A DNA stretch of 64,000 nucleotides from Litorimonas sp. GTDB taxonomy: Bacteria > Pseudomonadota > Alphaproteobacteria > Caulobacterales > Maricaulaceae. Below the pieces are notes generated by a model that had not been told where the DNA came from, ran no database searches, and saw only the letters and a list, made by a program, of their open reading frames with translations. The position numbers and the translations under genes are program-made. The stretch is taken from contig JAPYSU010000010.1 in the NCBI GenBank assembly GCA_029936425.1, positions 1 through 64,000 on the forward strand, given 5' to 3'. This document shows, piece by piece, positions 61,647 to 64,000 of this stretch. Position 1 is the stretch's first letter. Each line of letters starts with the position of its first letter.

Positions 61647-62141
61647 ATGAAAAAGCTTCTTCTTACCACTTTTGCGGCGTTAAGTTTGGCGGCCTGCGCC
61701 ACAGGACCTTCTGCTTATGGCCCTGCGGCCAAGGCTGACAGTTTAGGATTTCAAAACACGCAAATCGAAGATGACCGCTTTCGGGTAAGTTATACGGGAA
61801 GGTCCGCCGAAGAAGCGCAGGATTATGCTTTGCTGAGAGCCGCGGAAATCGCACTGGCCGAGGGTTATAGCCATTTCCGAATTTTAGCCGGTGAAACCTA
61901 TAATGGTGAGCGTCCTTCCCGAACCTCAACCAGTGTCGGCGTCAGTAGCGGACGCGGTTATTACGGCAGCGGCACCTCCGTTGGAGTCGGGATTTCCCTA
62001 AATGATCTAGGCCGCGCTTTCGGGGGCCGAAAAGTTACAAACTCAATTGAAATCAAATTGACCAATACGCCTGCTGACACACCCGACACCTATGACGCCC
62101 GCGATATACAGGCCAATATTCAACCTGAATCGTTTCAATAG
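61647..62141 (+). CDS. CC0125/CC1285-family lipoprotein
   Basis: 164 residues. Lipobox LAAC at residues 16-19 after a short signal peptide, so the mature protein starts at Cys19 and is membrane-anchored. The body has FRVSYTGRSAEEAQDYALLRAAEIALAEGYSHF, the hallmark of this alphaproteobacterial family, and a Gly/Ser/Tyr-rich segment (about 95-120). Function unknown; presumably outer-membrane or periplasmic. Confidence 0.85.
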   Translation: MKKLLLTTFAALSLAACATGPSAYGPAAKADSLGFQNTQIEDDRFRVSYTGRSAEEAQDYALLRAAEIALAEGYSHFRILAGETYNGERPSRTSTSVGVSSGRGYYGSGTSVGVGISLNDLGRAFGGRKVTNSIEIKLTNTPADTPDTYDARDIQANIQPESFQ

Positions 62142-62164
62142 TCGCACAAAGTCGTTCAGAGCGG

Positions 62165-62848
62165 CTAGACGAAACGCACCGTAATCCGCTCCAGTCCTTC
62201 CGCGCCGCCGGAAAGTTCATCCCCAATTCGAACAGGCCCCACGCCGGACGGCGTGCCTGTATAAATAAGATCGCCGGGCTGAAGATCCATGTCAGCTTTC
62301 AGATGCTCGATGATTTCCTCGATAGACCAGATCATGTCTTTCAATGCAGCGTGCTGGACGATGTCGCCGTTCTTTCTCAAGACAATATGCGCCTCTGACA
62401 GATCGACTTTGTCGGCCGGGGTCAGAGCGGAGCAGGGGGCAGATTGATGAAAGTTCTTGGCCCGGTCCCAAGGGCCGCCTTTCGTCTTCGCATTCGCCTG
62501 AAGATCCCGCCGGGTCATGTCGATACCCACGCCATAGGCATAGATGCCGATCTTGCCGTCTTCCGCTGGTCCCATAGCCACAACCAGTTCGACCTCGTGA
62601 TGAAGATCTGTTGTGTTGGGCGGAAATTTTATGCTCTGGCCGCTCTCGACGAGGGTTTCTGCCGCTTTGGTAAAAAACACAGGCTCGCTGCGTTGGGCCT
62701 TGGCTGTCTTTCCGTCTCCACCCATCTCGCTAATATGGTCGGCGTAATTTTTACCGACACAATAGATACGGCGAACGGGAAATCGGCTGTCCTGCCCAAT
62801 AATCGGTAAGGTCACAGGGACGGCGGGTTTGAATGCTAGTTTCGTCAT
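62165..62848 (-). CDS. Fumarylacetoacetate hydrolase family protein
   Basis: 227 residues from the ATG at 62848 (AAGGAAACAGG upstream); a longer frame to 62899 lacks support. FAH fold with RIYCVGKNYADHISEMG, FTKAAETLV, the metal ligands in HHEVELVVAMG, GVGIDMTRRDLQ and GDLIYTGTPSGVGPV. Length and motifs fit fumarylpyruvate or acylpyruvate hydrolases in aromatic acid breakdown. No pathway neighbours are visible, so the substrate is open. Confidence 0.9.
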   Translation of the reverse strand: MTKLAFKPAVPVTLPIIGQDSRFPVRRIYCVGKNYADHISEMGGDGKTAKAQRSEPVFFTKAAETLVESGQSIKFPPNTTDLHHEVELVVAMGPAEDGKIGIYAYGVGIDMTRRDLQANAKTKGGPWDRAKNFHQSAPCSALTPADKVDLSEAHIVLRKNGDIVQHAALKDMIWSIEEIIEHLKADMDLQPGDLIYTGTPSGVGPVRIGDELSGGAEGLERITVRFV

Positions 62849-62966
62849 TATCCTGTTTCCTTGACGCTGTAGTTTTAATGGTCGCCGCTTCGGCCTCATC
62901 TTCTATGGATTGTAAAAGACCGAAACCTATCATAGCCTATCACCAGACTAACATAAAAGGTGTGCC

Positions 62967-63212
62967 ATGCGTATTGTCGATATACCGATTTCTAAGATTT
63001 ATGTTCCGGCAGCCAAGAAAAAGACGTTTGACGAATCCAAGATTGAACCTCTGGCCGAAGACATTCTCGAGAACGGACTGCAAAGTCCGATTTATGTTCG
63101 ATTAGGCAAGGATCGATACGTCCTGCAGGAAGGACTTCACCGCGTTGAAGCCATGAAACTCCTCGGCGAAACTCTCATAGATGGACATATTGTTCAGGCC
63201 AGAAAGGCATAG
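62967..63212 (+). CDS. Small ParB/Srx-like domain protein
   Basis: 81 residues forming just a ParB N-terminal-type domain: VDIPISKIYVP, KIEPLAEDILENGLQSPIYVR and YVLQEGLHRVEAMKLLGE, where the GxHRxxA block matches the ParB/sulfiredoxin nucleotide-binding motif. No HTH or dimer domain, so it is not a partition protein. It lies two bases before the dehalogenase gene and is co-transcribed with it. Role unknown. Confidence 0.75.
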   Translation: MRIVDIPISKIYVPAAKKKTFDESKIEPLAEDILENGLQSPIYVRLGKDRYVLQEGLHRVEAMKLLGETLIDGHIVQARKA

Positions 63213-63214
63213 AA

Positions 63215-64000
63215 ATGCAGATTTTGAGAACCCCCGAGGCCTGTTTTGAAAATCTACCGGATTATGACTTCTCTCCGCATTACGTCGATATACGTGACGA
63301 TCTGCGACTACATTATGTGGATGAAGGTCCTAAGGGCGCACGTCCGGTCATCATGATGCATGGAGAACCCAGCTGGTCCTTTCTATACCGTCACATGATC
63401 AAGCATGTGGCAAAGGCAGGCTATCGTGTTCTGGCGCCGGATCTCATTGGGTTTGGCCGGTCTGACAAACCTTCGCAGATTAAAGAGTATTCCTATAGCC
63501 GCCATGTGGCTTGGATGCAGGATTGGTTGGATCACGTTGAGATTTCAGAGGCTGTTCTGTTTTGCCAGGACTGGGGCGGTCTTATCGGCTTGCGACTGGT
63601 CGCTGAGAATCCAGATCGGTTTGCAGGCGTGATTGCTGGAAATACATTTCTACCTATTGGCAAGCATGATCCGGGAGAAGCCTTTAAAAAATGGCGCGAA
63701 TTTGCAATAACAGTTCCAGAATTTCCCGTCGGGGGCATCATCCGCGGAGCCACGGTAAAGCCTTTAGGAGACGGCGTAGAAGAGGCTTACAACGCCCCGT
63801 TCCCAGAGGAAAAGTACAAGGCAGGCGCCAGAATTTTTCCGGCTCTCGTTCCGACATCCCCAGAAATGGAAGGCGTTGCAGAAAACATTCGAGCTTGGGA
63901 AGTCTTCAAAAAATGGGAAAAGCCTTTTTTGACCTGTTTCTCTGACCAAGACCCTATCACGGCAGGGGGCGATAAGGTGTTTCAAAAACTTATTCCGGGG
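63215..64000 (+). CDS. Haloalkane dehalogenase (3' end beyond window)
   Basis: 262 residues visible before the window ends; the catalytic His and C-terminus lie outside. Alpha/beta-hydrolase with oxyanion motif MHGEPSWSFLYRHM, the nucleophile Asp and halide-binding Trp in CQDWGGLIGL, RFAGVIAGNTFLP, and a cap domain after about residue 150. This is the DhlA-like subgroup that releases halide from haloalkanes. It starts two bases after the ParB-like gene. Related epoxide hydrolases share the fold, but HGEPSW and QDWGG favour a dehalogenase. Confidence 0.88.
   Translation, partial: MQILRTPEACFENLPDYDFSPHYVDIRDDLRLHYVDEGPKGARPVIMMHGEPSWSFLYRHMIKHVAKAGYRVLAPDLIGFGRSDKPSQIKEYSYSRHVAWMQDWLDHVEISEAVLFCQDWGGLIGLRLVAENPDRFAGVIAGNTFLPIGKHDPGEAFKKWREFAITVPEFPVGGIIRGATVKPLGDGVEEAYNAPFPEEKYKAGARIFPALVPTSPEMEGVAENIRAWEVFKKWEKPFLTCFSDQDPITAGGDKVFQKLIPG

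Overview
The window comes from an alphaproteobacterial chromosome, most likely a dimorphic marine type near Hyphomonadaceae, Maricaulales or Caulobacterales. The clues are a complete Rhodobacter-type gene transfer agent (GTA) cluster, a PleC/DivJ-type histidine kinase, DUF2336, DUF3450, MucR and CC0125-type lipoprotein families, and sequences matching the CtrA box TTAA-N7-TTAA. Genes are dense, with many 1-8 nt overlaps and several GTG or TTG starts fixed by good Shine-Dalgarno (SD) sequences. No rRNA, IS element or CRISPR array was seen.

Layout. 1-1241: two minus-strand hypothetical genes, one cut by the window edge. 1551-4757: a TonB-dependent receptor. 5401-7158: sppA, then tRNA-Gln. 7733-14665: a TonB energising operon (two DUF3450 proteins, a TtpC-like fusion, ExbB, two ExbD, TonB, a secreted TPR protein) that could power receptors such as the one at 1551. 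14735-18377: oligopeptidase B and DUF2336. 18534-26640: a ten-gene Mrp-type cation/proton antiporter operon ordered like the antiporter half of archaeal Mbh complexes, with three antiporter-like subunits. 26624-27770: a MucR-type regulator and a PAS protein.

27904-43628 is a GTA cluster. It opens with a DnaA-domain-IV-like protein and a DUF6456 protein, which I infer to be counterparts of the GTA activators GafY and GafZ. They run with overlaps into small terminase, large terminase, portal, protease, capsid, connectors, tail genes, hub, NlpC/P60 peptidase and the 1221-residue tip protein. Three things interrupt it: a TPR-like gene between terminase and portal, a palindromic element plus strong intrinsic terminator between capsid and the first connector gene, and an AT-rich toxin-antitoxin pair with its own operator and terminator between the peptidase and tip genes. 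Strong terminators inside a phage-like late operon make sense if the DUF6456 protein is an antiterminator.

43667-64000 is housekeeping and signalling: a DnaJ-type chaperone, a PepSY protein with a two-component system, a methyltransferase, an HtrA protease with a second two-component system, the PleC/DivJ-like kinase, an EAL protein, PepN, a candidate small RNA or leader before typA, a TerB-like protein, a lipoprotein, an FAH-family hydrolase, a ParB-like mini-protein and a haloalkane dehalogenase cut by the right edge.

All family calls come from reading motifs and gene order by eye; no database search was run.
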